Origin: Yersinia frederiksenii ATCC 33641
Lineage (GTDB): Bacteria > Pseudomonadota > Gammaproteobacteria > Enterobacterales > Enterobacteriaceae
DNA: 64,000 bases
Assembly (NCBI RefSeq): GCF_000754805.1
Contig: NZ_KN150731.1
Coordinates: 2,343,886-2,407,885 of the forward strand
Reading direction: 5' to 3'
Shown one piece after another: positions 38,365 to 46,644 of the stretch; position 1 is the first letter of the stretch; each line of letters opens with the position of its first letter. The position numbers and the translations under genes are program-made. The notes beneath the pieces were generated by a model that was not told the DNA's origin, did not search any database, and saw only the letters and a program-made list of their open reading frames with translations.

Positions 38365-39517
38365 CTTTTAACTTCCCTTCGTCAGTTAATACTAAGTCAC
38401 CGGCAACGACCGCAGCCAGTGGCACCAGATACTTTTCACCGGTTACCGATTTGCCTTCTGAATCATTGAATACCTGAGGCTGCTGTTTCAGCTCAAAAAT
38501 AGTCAGATCAGCGTCATAGCCCACATCCAATACCCCTTTATGGGTGAGACGCAGTGCCTGGGCGGCATTTTCTGTTACACAACCAATGACTTGCTCAAGA
38601 CTCAAGCCGATGGTGAAAAATTTGGACATCACAGTCGCGAGGCTATGCACCGGTCCGCTAATACGGTTGCGGCAATAGATGTCGGAACTGATGGTGTGTG
38701 GGTAAATACCTTGCTTGATAGCAAGTTCTGCGACCTCGAAACTGAAGCTGGCACTGCCATGGCCAACATCTAATAATACGCCGCGTTTAAGTGCGCGTTG
38801 GATAGACTCACGCAAGGTACCTGCGGGGGTTAAAATTCGATTTGGCTTGCCGTTGTAGCAGTGGGTAATAATGTCGCCCTGTGTCAATAAATCGGCAATT
38901 TCATCCAGATCCGGCGGGTTATTACCAATATGCACCATGAGCGGTAATTGATTATTTTCTTGCTGAATTTCTTTAGCGCGTACCAGTGGTTTGATGCCGT
39001 TTTTACCCACTACACTGCTGCTCATTCGCGCTTTTATCCCAATAATAAAACCGGGATTACGGGCTATCGCCTGACTGACCGCTTGCTTATCAATCTGCGC
39101 CATATCGGCTAATTCGTTTTGCGTAACAATGCCGGTTTTTGCAATATTCAGGAAAGCATAAACGTGAGTTTTGGCAGCCCGAGTTAAGCGGTAAAAATCA
39201 TCCACATCGTTGGAACCAGTACTACCCGCATCAACAACCGTAGTGACGCCGCTGGCAACGCCGACTAAATCAGCTTCATCATGATAAATAGGCGAAGCGG
39301 GATAACAGTGAACATGAGAATCAATCCAACCCGCACTGAGGTAATATTTCCCGGCCAGATCCAGCACTTTCCTGGCCGAACAAATCGGAGATTTTGTTTG
39401 ATTGTCTTTATCCGCAGAAATAACGGCATTGATTGCCACTATTTTTCCGTCATTAATTGCGATATCAACCTGACGACCGTCAACTAATACCGCCCCGGTG
39501 ATAATAAAGTCATACAT
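38348..39517 (-). CDS. amidohydrolase/deacetylase-family metallohydrolase
   Basis: 389-residue amidohydrolase-superfamily TIM barrel. The metal-site residues are recognisable: His68 and His70 (DSHVH), a carbamylated-Lys candidate Lys162 (GIKAR), His196 (MVHIG), His219 (THCYNG) and Asp279 (SSDIY). Relatives sit in the same clusters in Enterococcus and Aeromonas. Deacetylation of an N-acyl amino-sugar acid before the lyase step is the natural guess. It overlaps the lyase gene and is separated from the membrane genes by a 12-bp hairpin. Confidence 0.82.
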   Translation of the reverse strand: MYDFIITGAVLVDGRQVDIAINDGKIVAINAVISADKDNQTKSPICSARKVLDLAGKYYLSAGWIDSHVHCYPASPIYHDEADLVGVASGVTTVVDAGSTGSNDVDDFYRLTRAAKTHVYAFLNIAKTGIVTQNELADMAQIDKQAVSQAIARNPGFIIGIKARMSSSVVGKNGIKPLVRAKEIQQENNQLPLMVHIGNNPPDLDEIADLLTQGDIITHCYNGKPNRILTPAGTLRESIQRALKRGVLLDVGHGSASFSFEVAELAIKQGIYPHTISSDIYCRNRISGPVHSLATVMSKFFTIGLSLEQVIGCVTENAAQALRLTHKGVLDVGYDADLTIFELKQQPQVFNDSEGKSVTGEKYLVPLAAVVAGDLVLTDEGKLKDVFSL

Positions 39518-39548
39518 TATCTTATCCCTTTTTTACTTGACGCCGCAG

Positions 39549-39584
39549 CGGGGTAAATATCCAGTTATTTGAATATTTACCCCG
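39549..39584 (-). repeat. perfect 12-bp intercistronic hairpin in the sugar-acid operon
   Basis: CGGGGTAAATAT (39549-39560) pairs perfectly with ATATTTACCCCG (39573-39584) around a 12-base loop, between the DUF4310 and amidohydrolase genes. No T-run follows on the minus strand, so it is probably an mRNA stabiliser or processing site rather than a terminator. Confidence 0.75.
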
Positions 39585-39588
39585 TAGT

Positions 39589-40242
39589 TCAGGAGATCGC
39601 GACTGGGAAAATAGAGCCTAAAATCATAGCTCCCAAAATTGCACCACCGGTGATAGGTTTATTCCACAGATAAAACAGTAATGCGCCAGCTAAAGAACCA
39701 ATCCCAATAGGAATAGATGCGGTAATAGCTGACAGAATAATCAGTGGACCTAAGAAACGACCAGATGAATTACCTGCACCCATCATGACATCCGCACCGT
39801 ATGTCGAATTACTTTGGTTAATCGTGAATTTACGCGCCAAAATAATCAGATAACCGATTGCTAAACCAATAACCAGACCGGTTACCAAGGATGCAGCAAA
39901 GTTAGCCACCGGGAACACAAACCCTGCACCCAGTAATAATGCTGGCACACCCAGACCAACCCCAGTCTGAATTGCACCACCGATATCCAAAATACCAACC
40001 AGTGAACCTTCAATAATACGAGCAAATAAGAAACTGGCACCAAACGCAGCCACTGCGCCATAAACCCCAGTATCCATTCCTGCCCGTAACATTGAAACAA
40101 AGGCCACTTCGTTAAATGCGCCAATACCATATAGGTAGTACATATGGGTACCAGCAAATACGCCGGAGGATAATAATCCTACAAAGATCGGAAATGACCA
40201 GTCGGCATACCAGAAATTATTCTTGGTTTGTTCATCCATCAT
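39589..40242 (-). CDS. DUF4310-family membrane protein (EF_0833 family)
   Basis: 217-residue hydrophobic protein with about five to six membrane segments, Gly/Ala-rich, of the uncharacterised DUF4310 family. A short polar N-terminus leads to DWSFPIFVGLLSSGVFAGTH. It pairs with the DUF4311 gene 18 bases upstream, and the two are taken to form a membrane complex, most likely a transporter; that is inference from the cluster. Tandem ATGs at 40242 and 40239 follow GAGGAG. Confidence 0.8.
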   Translation of the reverse strand: MMDEQTKNNFWYADWSFPIFVGLLSSGVFAGTHMYYLYGIGAFNEVAFVSMLRAGMDTGVYGAVAAFGASFLFARIIEGSLVGILDIGGAIQTGVGLGVPALLLGAGFVFPVANFAASLVTGLVIGLAIGYLIILARKFTINQSNSTYGADVMMGAGNSSGRFLGPLIILSAITASIPIGIGSLAGALLFYLWNKPITGGAILGAMILGSIFPVAIS

Positions 40243-40260
40243 CAAGCTCCTCTCGCTGTG

Positions 40261-41037
40261 TTATTTTCCGCTCAATGCGTTATGAATAGTTTCAAGCCAC
40301 ACTGGTGCACTCAGACTGAATGACTCCAGGAATTTCATATCGAATCCGCGGAAGAAACCACTAAGCACGAATAACAAAACAATGACTGTCATCATGATTT
40401 TAGTGACTTTATTCCAGCCGCTTTCTTCAACACCTTTACCAATTAAAATACCTAAAACCAGGCCCGGTACTGCGTTGCCCATAATCAACTGTGCCAAGCC
40501 GCCAAAAATAGTGGCCCAGAAGCCGGAACGTCGCCCTGCATCAATGGCCGCCAGCCAGAAAATAACAGGCATCACAGTGTTAACCAGAATATTCGCCGCT
40601 GGGACCAATACTTTAATTGCAGTGACCTGTAATGCCGCCGGAACCGCCGATGCAGTGGTATTTAGGAAGCTAACAACAATGACCCCAATAATCCCACAAG
40701 CAATCGCCATTTTTTTCGGGTTATGCATTGTCTCCGCCACATTGCGATTTTTAATCATCAATGCTGCGGCACCCCAGTTAGGAATAATGCGGTGGTCAAC
40801 GTCCTGAGTAAAAGCACCTGCAGCAACTGAAGAGGCCCAGGCGTTGAAGAAGAACCCTAATCCAAAGGAGAAATGCGAAGCTGGATCACCCTCACACGAG
40901 TTCAACTCGCCCAAGGTACGAAACGCCCCCATTCCCTGTATGGTGGGCGCATGGAACATACGGGCGGCCCCAACACCAACCCCCACGCCAACCAGTCCGC
41001 CGATAATAATCGACTTAAAAAGAATGATTAGAAACAT
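40261..41037 (-). CDS. DUF4311-family membrane protein (EF_0832 family)
   Basis: 258-residue protein with about six membrane helices, of the uncharacterised DUF4311 family. The first helix holds the Gly-Val repeat GGLVGVGVGVGAA. The ATG at 41037 has AAGGA 7 bases before it; the open frame continues upstream to 41133 but would then overlap DUF4312 and lacks a ribosome site. Presumed partner of DUF4310 in uptake of the cluster's substrate. No nucleotide-binding or PTS EIIC motif is visible. Confidence 0.8.
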   Translation of the reverse strand: MFLIILFKSIIIGGLVGVGVGVGAARMFHAPTIQGMGAFRTLGELNSCEGDPASHFSFGLGFFFNAWASSVAAGAFTQDVDHRIIPNWGAAALMIKNRNVAETMHNPKKMAIACGIIGVIVVSFLNTTASAVPAALQVTAIKVLVPAANILVNTVMPVIFWLAAIDAGRRSGFWATIFGGLAQLIMGNAVPGLVLGILIGKGVEESGWNKVTKIMMTVIVLLFVLSGFFRGFDMKFLESFSLSAPVWLETIHNALSGK

Positions 41038-41113
41038 CAGTATATCCTTTTCGCTAATCGCAATAATCCAATGTTTTGGAATTGCGGCTTCAAGAATGAA
41101 GGTTGCATTGTTT

Positions 41114-41410
41114 TTATTTAGAAACGAAAACAACCTTATCTGTATTAATGATTGTTACGTTCACGGTAATATCGAGTTCAACGCTGTACGTCTTTCTTTC
41201 CCGAGGCAGAAAAAAGAATAAAAACTTTTCATTTTTTACTGATAATTCTGCTTTTAATACTTTTACGTCTTGTGGTTCAATCCGCAGTAAAATATTTTGT
41301 GTCGACTTCAACACAGTATTCTGGACATTACCGAGTGCATTGGCGAAGGCTTTGGCTTTAGTATCGCCTTTGCCTTTGACCTGCACTTGGGTGGTATATT
41401 GCTCTTTCAT
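41114..41410 (-). CDS. DUF4312-family small protein (EF_0831 family)
   Basis: 98-residue soluble protein of the DUF4312 family. It has a beta-rich N-terminus with a basic KGKGDTKAKAFANALGNVQ segment and ends in a long strand-rich half. It has no signal peptide or membrane helix. Its ATG overlaps the stop of the SFCGS gene (TAATG). Function unknown; always found with the DUF4310/4311 pair as far as I recall, so a cytoplasmic subunit of that system is likely. Confidence 0.78.
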   Translation of the reverse strand: MKEQYTTQVQVKGKGDTKAKAFANALGNVQNTVLKSTQNILLRIEPQDVKVLKAELSVKNEKFLFFFLPRERKTYSVELDITVNVTIINTDKVVFVSK

Positions 41411-41775
41411 TATGGCTGACCATATTTCTTGATATAGGCTTCCACTAACTTCTGTCCTAATTCCTCTTTATCCATAAAGCCAAAGCCCAGTACTTTGCAG
41501 CCTTCATTTATTGCCGTCACACCTTCTTCGACTGAACGCATGCCGTACTTTGCTTTGTAACCATATTTATTTTGGGCGGTAATAGCACCGGCACCACCAC
41601 TGCCACAGAATGAAATACCGAAATCTGCTTTTTCGCTATTCATCACATCACCCAATTTCATATCTGCGGCAACACCGGGAATAACCACCACGCGGCCACC
41701 AGCTAATTCAACGCCTTGCCCAACTTTCTGGCCTTTTCCTAAACGGTCGCCAATCACAACGGTAATTTGACTCAT
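41410..41775 (-). CDS. glycine-rich SFCGS-family protein, RpiB/LacAB-like
   Basis: 121-residue protein of the SFCGS (EF_0830) family, annotated elsewhere only as glycine-rich. The stretch around Cys57 (DFGISFCGSGGAG, then ITAQNKYGYKAKYG and KVLGFG) lines up well with the active-site loop and following strands of ribose-5-phosphate isomerase B (ICGTGVGISIAANKFAGIRA, NVLAFG). That suggests a sugar-phosphate isomerase-like fold with the catalytic Cys kept. The role is inference. It lies 23 bases after the PRD gene. Confidence 0.78.
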   Translation of the reverse strand: MSQITVVIGDRLGKGQKVGQGVELAGGRVVVIPGVAADMKLGDVMNSEKADFGISFCGSGGAGAITAQNKYGYKAKYGMRSVEEGVTAINEGCKVLGFGFMDKEELGQKLVEAYIKKYGQP

Positions 41776-41798
41776 AGTCTCTTCTCCAGATCAGTATT

Positions 41799-42143
41799 TT
41801 ATGGGTTATTATCTTTCGCTACTTCAAAATGCACCGACAACAAATAAGCTTCTTCAATAGGTAAATTGGCAAATTTATCGACCACCTGCTGCGCCATTTG
41901 CATCGAATGTGCTGAAATCTCATCAAATAATGATTTCTCCACTTCAGGTAATGGTTCGCCAGTTATTGAACGCAGCACCATGGCCCGAATATGTGATGTC
42001 AACATTTGCTGCTGAACGGCATTAGTAAAAATATTCTCGGCATTTAACATCGCGGTAATTTCAGCTAATACCCGCTCGGTGATGATAATTGCTTCCTCCA
42101 TTCCAGGGTTCTCGGCTGCATTCAATGCGGCTACATCATTCAC
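41799..42143 (-). CDS. single-PRD protein (EF_0829 family), first gene of the cluster
   Basis: 114-residue protein that consists of one PTS regulation domain, with the two phosphorylatable His candidates at His51 (LTSHIRAMVLR) and His105 (LLSVHFEVA). There is no DNA- or RNA-binding domain, so it may titrate or relay phosphate to the large regulator at 33-35 kb. It starts with GTG at 42143, with GAGG 9 bases upstream. It leads the minus-strand operon; no convincing promoter was picked out in 42144-42480. Confidence 0.75.
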   Translation of the reverse strand: MNDVAALNAAENPGMEEAIIITERVLAEITAMLNAENIFTNAVQQQMLTSHIRAMVLRSITGEPLPEVEKSLFDEISAHSMQMAQQVVDKFANLPIEEAYLLSVHFEVAKDNNP

Positions 42144-42484
42144 GCTGGCAATCCTCTATTCCTTGCTGCTACCACTTTCTGACTACAAAGATAAGTTCAG
42201 TTATTTATCTGTCGTCCCTTGCCTCTGCGCTATAACATCACCCTACCCGCAAGCGGAATAGGTGTGTAGCGGCATTTTTTCCAGTTCAAAGTGGAAATGT
42301 AATGTACCGGTGGGATCACTTTCGCAAAATACAGATGTTAGATAGCTAACTTAATCATTAACAACAAAATAACTTTCATATAAATACCCGATGAAAGCTG
42401 GCAGCGGAAAAAAGTTCGTGATCCGGATCTCTTTCTTTTCTAGCCGGAAGCGCCTAATATCAGATTAACATTAAGCTATTTTCT

Positions 42485-42521
42485 AACACCCCCTCTCCTA
42501 TGGCGTGGGGGTGTTGTTTTT
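42485..42521 (+). terminator. terminator-like hairpin in the rnk leader
   Basis: AACACCCCC (42485-42493) pairs perfectly with GGGGGTGTT (42507-42515), followed by GTTTTTA. It is oriented like a plus-strand intrinsic terminator but lies 30-odd bases before rnk with no plus-strand gene upstream, so it may act as an attenuator of rnk. The rest of 42144-42484 contains no gene I can see. Confidence 0.6.
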
Positions 42522-42552
42522 ATGTTTTGCTGAAATTGAATTGGAGAGTGGT

Positions 42553-42963
42553 ATGACCAAGCCAACCATCACGATTAACGAGCTAGATGCTGAACGTTTG
42601 GATGCGTTACTGGCGCAACCGGCTTTTGCCGGTTCTGTGGTCGCAACAGCGCTCAATGAAGAACTGGATCGTGCAGAAATCCTACCACCTAACGCCATTC
42701 CGGCTGATGTGGTGACCATGAACAGTCGCGTTCGTTTTCGCGATCTGAACAGCCAGGAAGAGCATATTCGCACATTGGTTTATCCCGCATCGCTGAAAGA
42801 CAGTAACGAGCAACTCTCAGTTATGGCCCCATTAGGTGCCGCACTGCTGGGGCTGCACGTCAATGACGAAATTAGCTGGAAACTGCCGGGTGGGGATGAA
42901 GCCCGTATTACCGTGCTGGAATTGCTGTATCAGCCGGAAGCCGCTGGCGAGTATCACCGCTAA
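42553..42963 (+). CDS. rnk: nucleoside diphosphate kinase regulator Rnk
   Basis: 136-residue GreA/GreB-family protein that binds RNA polymerase near the secondary channel; a short N-terminal coiled coil (about 5-45) precedes the C-terminal FKBP-like domain ([20 protein letters not shown], and the final YQPEAAGEY). The short coiled coil lacks the acidic tip needed for cleavage. It affects Ndk levels in E. coli by an unclear route. The ATG at 42553 has GGAGAG upstream. Convergent with cybC. Confidence 0.93.
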   Translation: MTKPTITINELDAERLDALLAQPAFAGSVVATALNEELDRAEILPPNAIPADVVTMNSRVRFRDLNSQEEHIRTLVYPASLKDSNEQLSVMAPLGAALLGLHVNDEISWKLPGGDEARITVLELLYQPEAAGEYHR

Positions 42964-43017
42964 ATCTGGCAAGCTATGAGTAGAGGGAATATCTATCCTA
43001 TTTATAGCCAGCTAAAG

Positions 43018-43045
43018 AAGGGTAATGGCGATTGCTATTACCCTT
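43018..43045. terminator. shared rnk/cybC terminator hairpin
   Basis: AAGGGTAAT (43018-43026) pairs perfectly with ATTACCCTT (43037-43045) between the convergent genes. On the minus strand it continues with CTTT, so it works better for cybC. Confidence 0.65.
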
Positions 43046-43066
43046 GATGGCTAGGCTAGATTGAGG

Positions 43067-43453
43067 TTAACGGTATTTTTTATGGTAGGTATCGCGAGTG
43101 ACTTTAAAGCCCTGCGCCGCTTTTTTTGCTTCATCCAGTTTGCCTTGATCCGCTAATGCCTTCGCCTGATCAATTTCGCCAATCAACAGATCTAAACCAT
43201 GACGAAAATCTTTCACCTCTGCACTGCCTTCACCCAAACTTTTTAACTTAGTTGGGATGCCTTTCTGTGCATCCAGAGCCGCAGCCCGCATCGCAGCTAA
43301 ACCTTGCTTCATCACATCAGTGGAGTCGGCTTTAAGTACCTTGCCATAATTCTCGGCAATGGTATCCATATTATCGGCCACACTGGCCGCCATCGCTAAA
43401 CTGCTGGCGCTGAGTAATACTGCCGCCATTAACGCCATCATTTTCTTACCCAT
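43067..43453 (-). CDS. cybC: soluble cytochrome b562
   Basis: 128-residue periplasmic four-helix haem b protein. A signal peptide (about 1-22, cleavage after AMA) gives a mature start A-S-V-A-D-N-M that places the haem ligand at Met7, and the second ligand His is in DTYHKKYR at the C-terminus. There is no CxxCH, so haem is not covalently bound. AAGGA is 8 bases before the ATG at 43453; a GTG two codons upstream is too close to it. In E. coli cybC also neighbours pmbA. Confidence 0.94.
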   Translation of the reverse strand: MGKKMMALMAAVLLSASSLAMAASVADNMDTIAENYGKVLKADSTDVMKQGLAAMRAAALDAQKGIPTKLKSLGEGSAEVKDFRHGLDLLIGEIDQAKALADQGKLDEAKKAAQGFKVTRDTYHKKYR

Positions 43454-43659
43454 GCTCACATTCCTTATATACCCTTCGCTTTGGCGCTACCTGATTGTGG
43501 CGCCAATGACTCTGGGTAGGGTTATTGTTATCAGATCATTGGTACATTGCTCATACTTAACATAGGCAATGGATGGCAAAACTGACAACGATTTTTTATT
43601 GCCAGTTGAAAACGAGGGAATTATACAAATGAGGCAAAAGGTGAGAGAGGAGTTAGATA

Positions 43660-44298
43660 TCAGCAATAAGCAGCAATTTTTTCTCTATTTTCCGCGATTA
43701 AGATGACGCCCCATTGAGTTGTATCGGGATGCTTGCTCCAGATTTTATCTTCTGGAATGCTGGCCCCATTATAAGGAACTCGATCGCCGCTATAGGGGTA
43801 AAACTCGCCGACTTCAGAATCGAGAATAAACACTGCCAGCTTATCTGACTCCCGTGCAATTTTCTGCCACAGCGCCTGACCGGCTTCATATTGTTTATTG
43901 TCGCTCATTAAAATAATACCGCACTTAAGCACTAAGACTTCATAAAATAGTGTTGCAAGCCCTTGACCACGTTCCTCCAGCTCAACCACCATCCCTTCTA
44001 CTTGAAAGAGCCTGGAATCCTCCCAAAACCGCTTAACAGCAAGGGTTTTTTCACCAAACTCTTGCCTGGCTACCAGATCAAGACCCGCAATAACCCGATG
44101 ACGCGGTATACCGTTAAAATCCTCCATTTTCATACGGATAATGGCTGCTTTCGGTACTTTTTCGTCAAAAATAACGCCATATTCTGTATTAGATAACTCA
44201 AATTCATGAATTAACGTAAATTCTCTGGCAACGGTTGCTGGGCTATAAGTACTTGGCATCACAATCATATTTGAACTTCCCCGCATCAATACCGGCAT
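43660..44298 (-). CDS. GNAT-like protein of unknown function
   Basis: About 212 residues, not assigned to a named gene. The middle contains a GNAT-like acetyl-CoA loop (ERGQGLA, near residue 110) followed by a helix and strand, then MSDNKQYEAGQALWQKI, a pattern common in acetyltransferases where a late Gly/Ala helix follows. I start at the ATG at 44298 because AAGGG is 9 bases upstream; the frame is open to 44400 but that stretch is the pmbA terminator. A later ATG at 44268 also has a purine-rich site. It lies between pmbA and cybC, which are adjacent in E. coli, so it is an insertion. Confidence 0.55.
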   Translation of the reverse strand: MPVLMRGSSNMIVMPSTYSPATVAREFTLIHEFELSNTEYGVIFDEKVPKAAIIRMKMEDFNGIPRHRVIAGLDLVARQEFGEKTLAVKRFWEDSRLFQVEGMVVELEERGQGLATLFYEVLVLKCGIILMSDNKQYEAGQALWQKIARESDKLAVFILDSEVGEFYPYSGDRVPYNGASIPEDKIWSKHPDTTQWGVILIAENREKIAAYC

Positions 44299-44367
44299 AA
44301 TCATTATCCCTTTGACTATAAAACATCCATTTAAGTTGGGGAAGATTAGCATGTCAGGGAAATGAAC

Positions 44368-44397
44368 AAACAAAACCGCCAGTATTGCTACTGGCGG
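44368..44397 (-). terminator. pmbA terminator
   Basis: CCGCCAGTA (44376-44384) and TACTGGCGG (44389-44397) form a perfect 9-bp stem with a 4-base loop. On the minus strand it is followed by TTTTGTTTGTT, a canonical intrinsic terminator 32 bases after the pmbA stop. Confidence 0.9.
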
Positions 44398-44428
44398 CAT
44401 ATGGCACGAGAATATGACAGATAGGTTA

Positions 44429-45769
44429 TTATTCGCCTGCTATCTTCATGGCGGGTAATAAGATAGAACCGCACTGAATGTTACTGCGGGTTTCAATATC
44501 ACTGCCTATGCTGACGATATTGCGCAGCATGTCTTTCAGATTACCGGCGATGGTTATCTCACTCACCGGATACTGAATTTCACCGTTTTCAACCCAGAAA
44601 CCTGCCGCACCACGGGAATAATCACCGGTAACGGTGCTAACCCCCTGGCCCATTAGTTCAGTCACGACCAAGCCTTTATCGAGCTGCTTAAGCATACCCG
44701 CGAAATCCTGCCCTTGACCGGCAATGCGCCAATTATGGATGCCACCTGCGTGCCCAGTGCTTTGTAGCCCCAACTTACGGGCAGAATAGCTGGTTAGCAG
44801 ATAAGTTTGCAGCACCCCGTCCTTGACGATTTCCCGCTGCACCGTGCGCACACCTTCACTGTCAAATGGCGTTGAGGCCAAGCCGCGCAGTAAATGTGGA
44901 TGCTCTTCGATAGTTAACCACTCTGGCAGAATTTGCTTGCCGAGATGGTCGAGCAGGAAGGTTGATTTGCGATAGATATTGCCGCCGCTGATGGCCGAAA
45001 CCAAGTGACCAAACAGCCCAGTGGCAACTTCAGCAGCAAACAGTACTGGCGACTGCATAGTCGGTAATTTACGCGGTGATAAGCGAGATAAGGTACGACG
45101 GGCGCACTCTTCACCAACCCATTCCGGGCTGGTTAAATCTTCTATCCGCCGACCAATGGTATAGGCGTAGTCGCGCTCCATATCACCATTGTGCTCGGCA
45201 ATAACACTGCTAGACAGGGAATGGCGGCTCGAACAATAGCTCTGCAGCATGCCGTGGCTATTACCAAAGACCTTGATGCCATAGTGACTGTTAAAACTGC
45301 CACCTTCCGTATTGGTAATCCGCTTATCTGCTTGCAATGCCGCCTGCTCTGCTCGAGCAGCTAACAAGATACCTTGCTCGGCATCTAAATCGCTCGGATG
45401 GAACAAATCCAGATCCGGAGCATCAAAGGCCAGCAAAGATTTTTCAGCCGGGCCGGCATAAGGATCTGGTGAGGTATAGCGAGCAATATCTAATGCCGCC
45501 TGCACCGTACGAGCTACTGCGTCTGGGTTTAAATCAGTGGTAGACGCACTGCCTTTACGCTGCTGGTGATAAACGGTAATACCCAGCGCGCCATCGCTGT
45601 TGAACTCCACGTTTTCCACTTCACCAAAGCGAGTGCTGACGCTGATTCCGGTGGTTTTGCTTACGGCTACTTCGGCCGCATCAGAACCCGCGCGGGCCAA
45701 TTCCAAAGCCTGTGCAACTGCTTGTTCCAGCGTTTTACGCTGTTGTGCAACTTGAGTGACTACTTTCAT
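44429..45769 (-). CDS. pmbA: TldE/PmbA metalloprotease subunit
   Basis: 446-residue partner of TldD. The TldD/TldE heterodimer degrades unfolded peptides, matures microcin B17 and destabilises CcdA. TldE lacks the metal-binding HExxxH, as expected for this subunit. Conserved blocks [28 protein letters not shown] and [12 protein letters not shown] are present. The ATG at 45769 matches the E. coli start; 44 further codons upstream are open but not family-like. Its partner tldD is in the same window at 53.4 kb. Confidence 0.95.
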   Translation of the reverse strand: MKVVTQVAQQRKTLEQAVAQALELARAGSDAAEVAVSKTTGISVSTRFGEVENVEFNSDGALGITVYHQQRKGSASTTDLNPDAVARTVQAALDIARYTSPDPYAGPAEKSLLAFDAPDLDLFHPSDLDAEQGILLAARAEQAALQADKRITNTEGGSFNSHYGIKVFGNSHGMLQSYCSSRHSLSSSVIAEHNGDMERDYAYTIGRRIEDLTSPEWVGEECARRTLSRLSPRKLPTMQSPVLFAAEVATGLFGHLVSAISGGNIYRKSTFLLDHLGKQILPEWLTIEEHPHLLRGLASTPFDSEGVRTVQREIVKDGVLQTYLLTSYSARKLGLQSTGHAGGIHNWRIAGQGQDFAGMLKQLDKGLVVTELMGQGVSTVTGDYSRGAAGFWVENGEIQYPVSEITIAGNLKDMLRNIVSIGSDIETRSNIQCGSILLPAMKIAGE

Positions 45770-45937
45770 CAGTCTGCCATAATTAATGAGATAATCGTTC
45801 AGGAAAGTGTCGTAATACGACCACTTACACGGATAAAATAGAGAACACCATGGTTCTGAGTCTATCAGAGATCTTTGTACAATTTCGCAGAAAGCCAACA
45901 ACCTGCTACGATTAGCCTCTTTTTAAGGAATTTGACC

Positions 45938-46486
45938 ATGAACAAACAGCCCGAAGACTGGCTAGATGAAGTCCCAGAAGATAAAAACGACGATGACGAT
46001 GAGATCATCTGGGTCAGTAAAAGTGAAATTAAACGTGATGCCGAAGCGCTAAAAGACTTGGGTACCGAGCTGGTTGAGCTAGGTAAAAACGCTCTGGAGA
46101 AGATCCCATTGGATGAGGATCTGCTCGCAGCTATTGAACTGGCGCAGAAGATTAAGAAAGAAGGTCGCCGTCGCCAGATCCAGCTCATTGGTAAAATGCT
46201 GCGCGCTCGTGATGTAGAACCGATTCAAACGGCATTGGATAAGCTGAAAAACCGCCATAACCAACAAGTTTCGCTGTTCCATAAACTGGAAACACTGCGC
46301 GACCGTTTGGTTGAAGAAGGTGATGATGCCATCCCAACTGTATTGGAATTGTATCCAGATGCTGACCGCCAGCAGCTGCGCAGCTTGGTACGTAATGCTC
46401 AGAAAGAGCAAGCCACCAACAAGCCGCCGAAATCATTCCGTCAGATCTTCCAGTATCTGCGTGAATTAGCAGAGAAGCAGCAGTAA
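45938..46486 (+). CDS. darP: ribosome assembly factor DarP (YjgA)
   Basis: 182-residue DUF615 protein that binds late pre-50S particles in E. coli. Acidic N-terminus (DDDDE about 15-20), then [17 protein letters not shown] and the strongly conserved [32 protein letters not shown] precedes the ATG at 45938. Divergent from pmbA, as in E. coli. Confidence 0.94.
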   Translation: MNKQPEDWLDEVPEDKNDDDDEIIWVSKSEIKRDAEALKDLGTELVELGKNALEKIPLDEDLLAAIELAQKIKKEGRRRQIQLIGKMLRARDVEPIQTALDKLKNRHNQQVSLFHKLETLRDRLVEEGDDAIPTVLELYPDADRQQLRSLVRNAQKEQATNKPPKSFRQIFQYLRELAEKQQ

Positions 46487-46518
46487 TTGGGCAACAGATA
46501 GAATCTATTTATTAGGCG

Positions 46519-46639
46519 CTATTTTCGCAGACAGCTTGGGCACGGACAGCGCGCAGAACCCAGAGCGTACATATGGTCTTATCAAACCTGAGTACGTGAG
46601 GCGTTCGAGCACTGCCCAAGCTCAAGAGGGTAAAAATAG
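46519..46639. repeat. 121-base palindromic intergenic element
   Basis: Terminal CTATTTT (46519-46525) and AAAATAG (46633-46639), inner AGCTTGGGCA (46533-46542) and TGCCCAAGCT (46613-46622), and a central GTAC pair form an interrupted palindrome that occupies nearly the whole gap between the convergent darP and barstar genes. It could act as a bidirectional terminator and looks like a mobile palindromic repeat; the family was not identified. Confidence 0.65.
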
Positions 46640-46644
46640 GCTAA

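Noticed and set aside
42144-42420. Sigma-54 promoter for the sugar-acid operon (dga genes are sigma-54 dependent in Salmonella)
   Set aside because: A search by eye for the GG/GC spaced motif on the minus strand found none with correct spacing, and the regulator here is PRD-type, not an obvious sigma-54 AAA activator.
44299-44400. Longer N-terminus for the GNAT-like gene
   Set aside because: It lies over the pmbA terminator stem and has no ribosome site.
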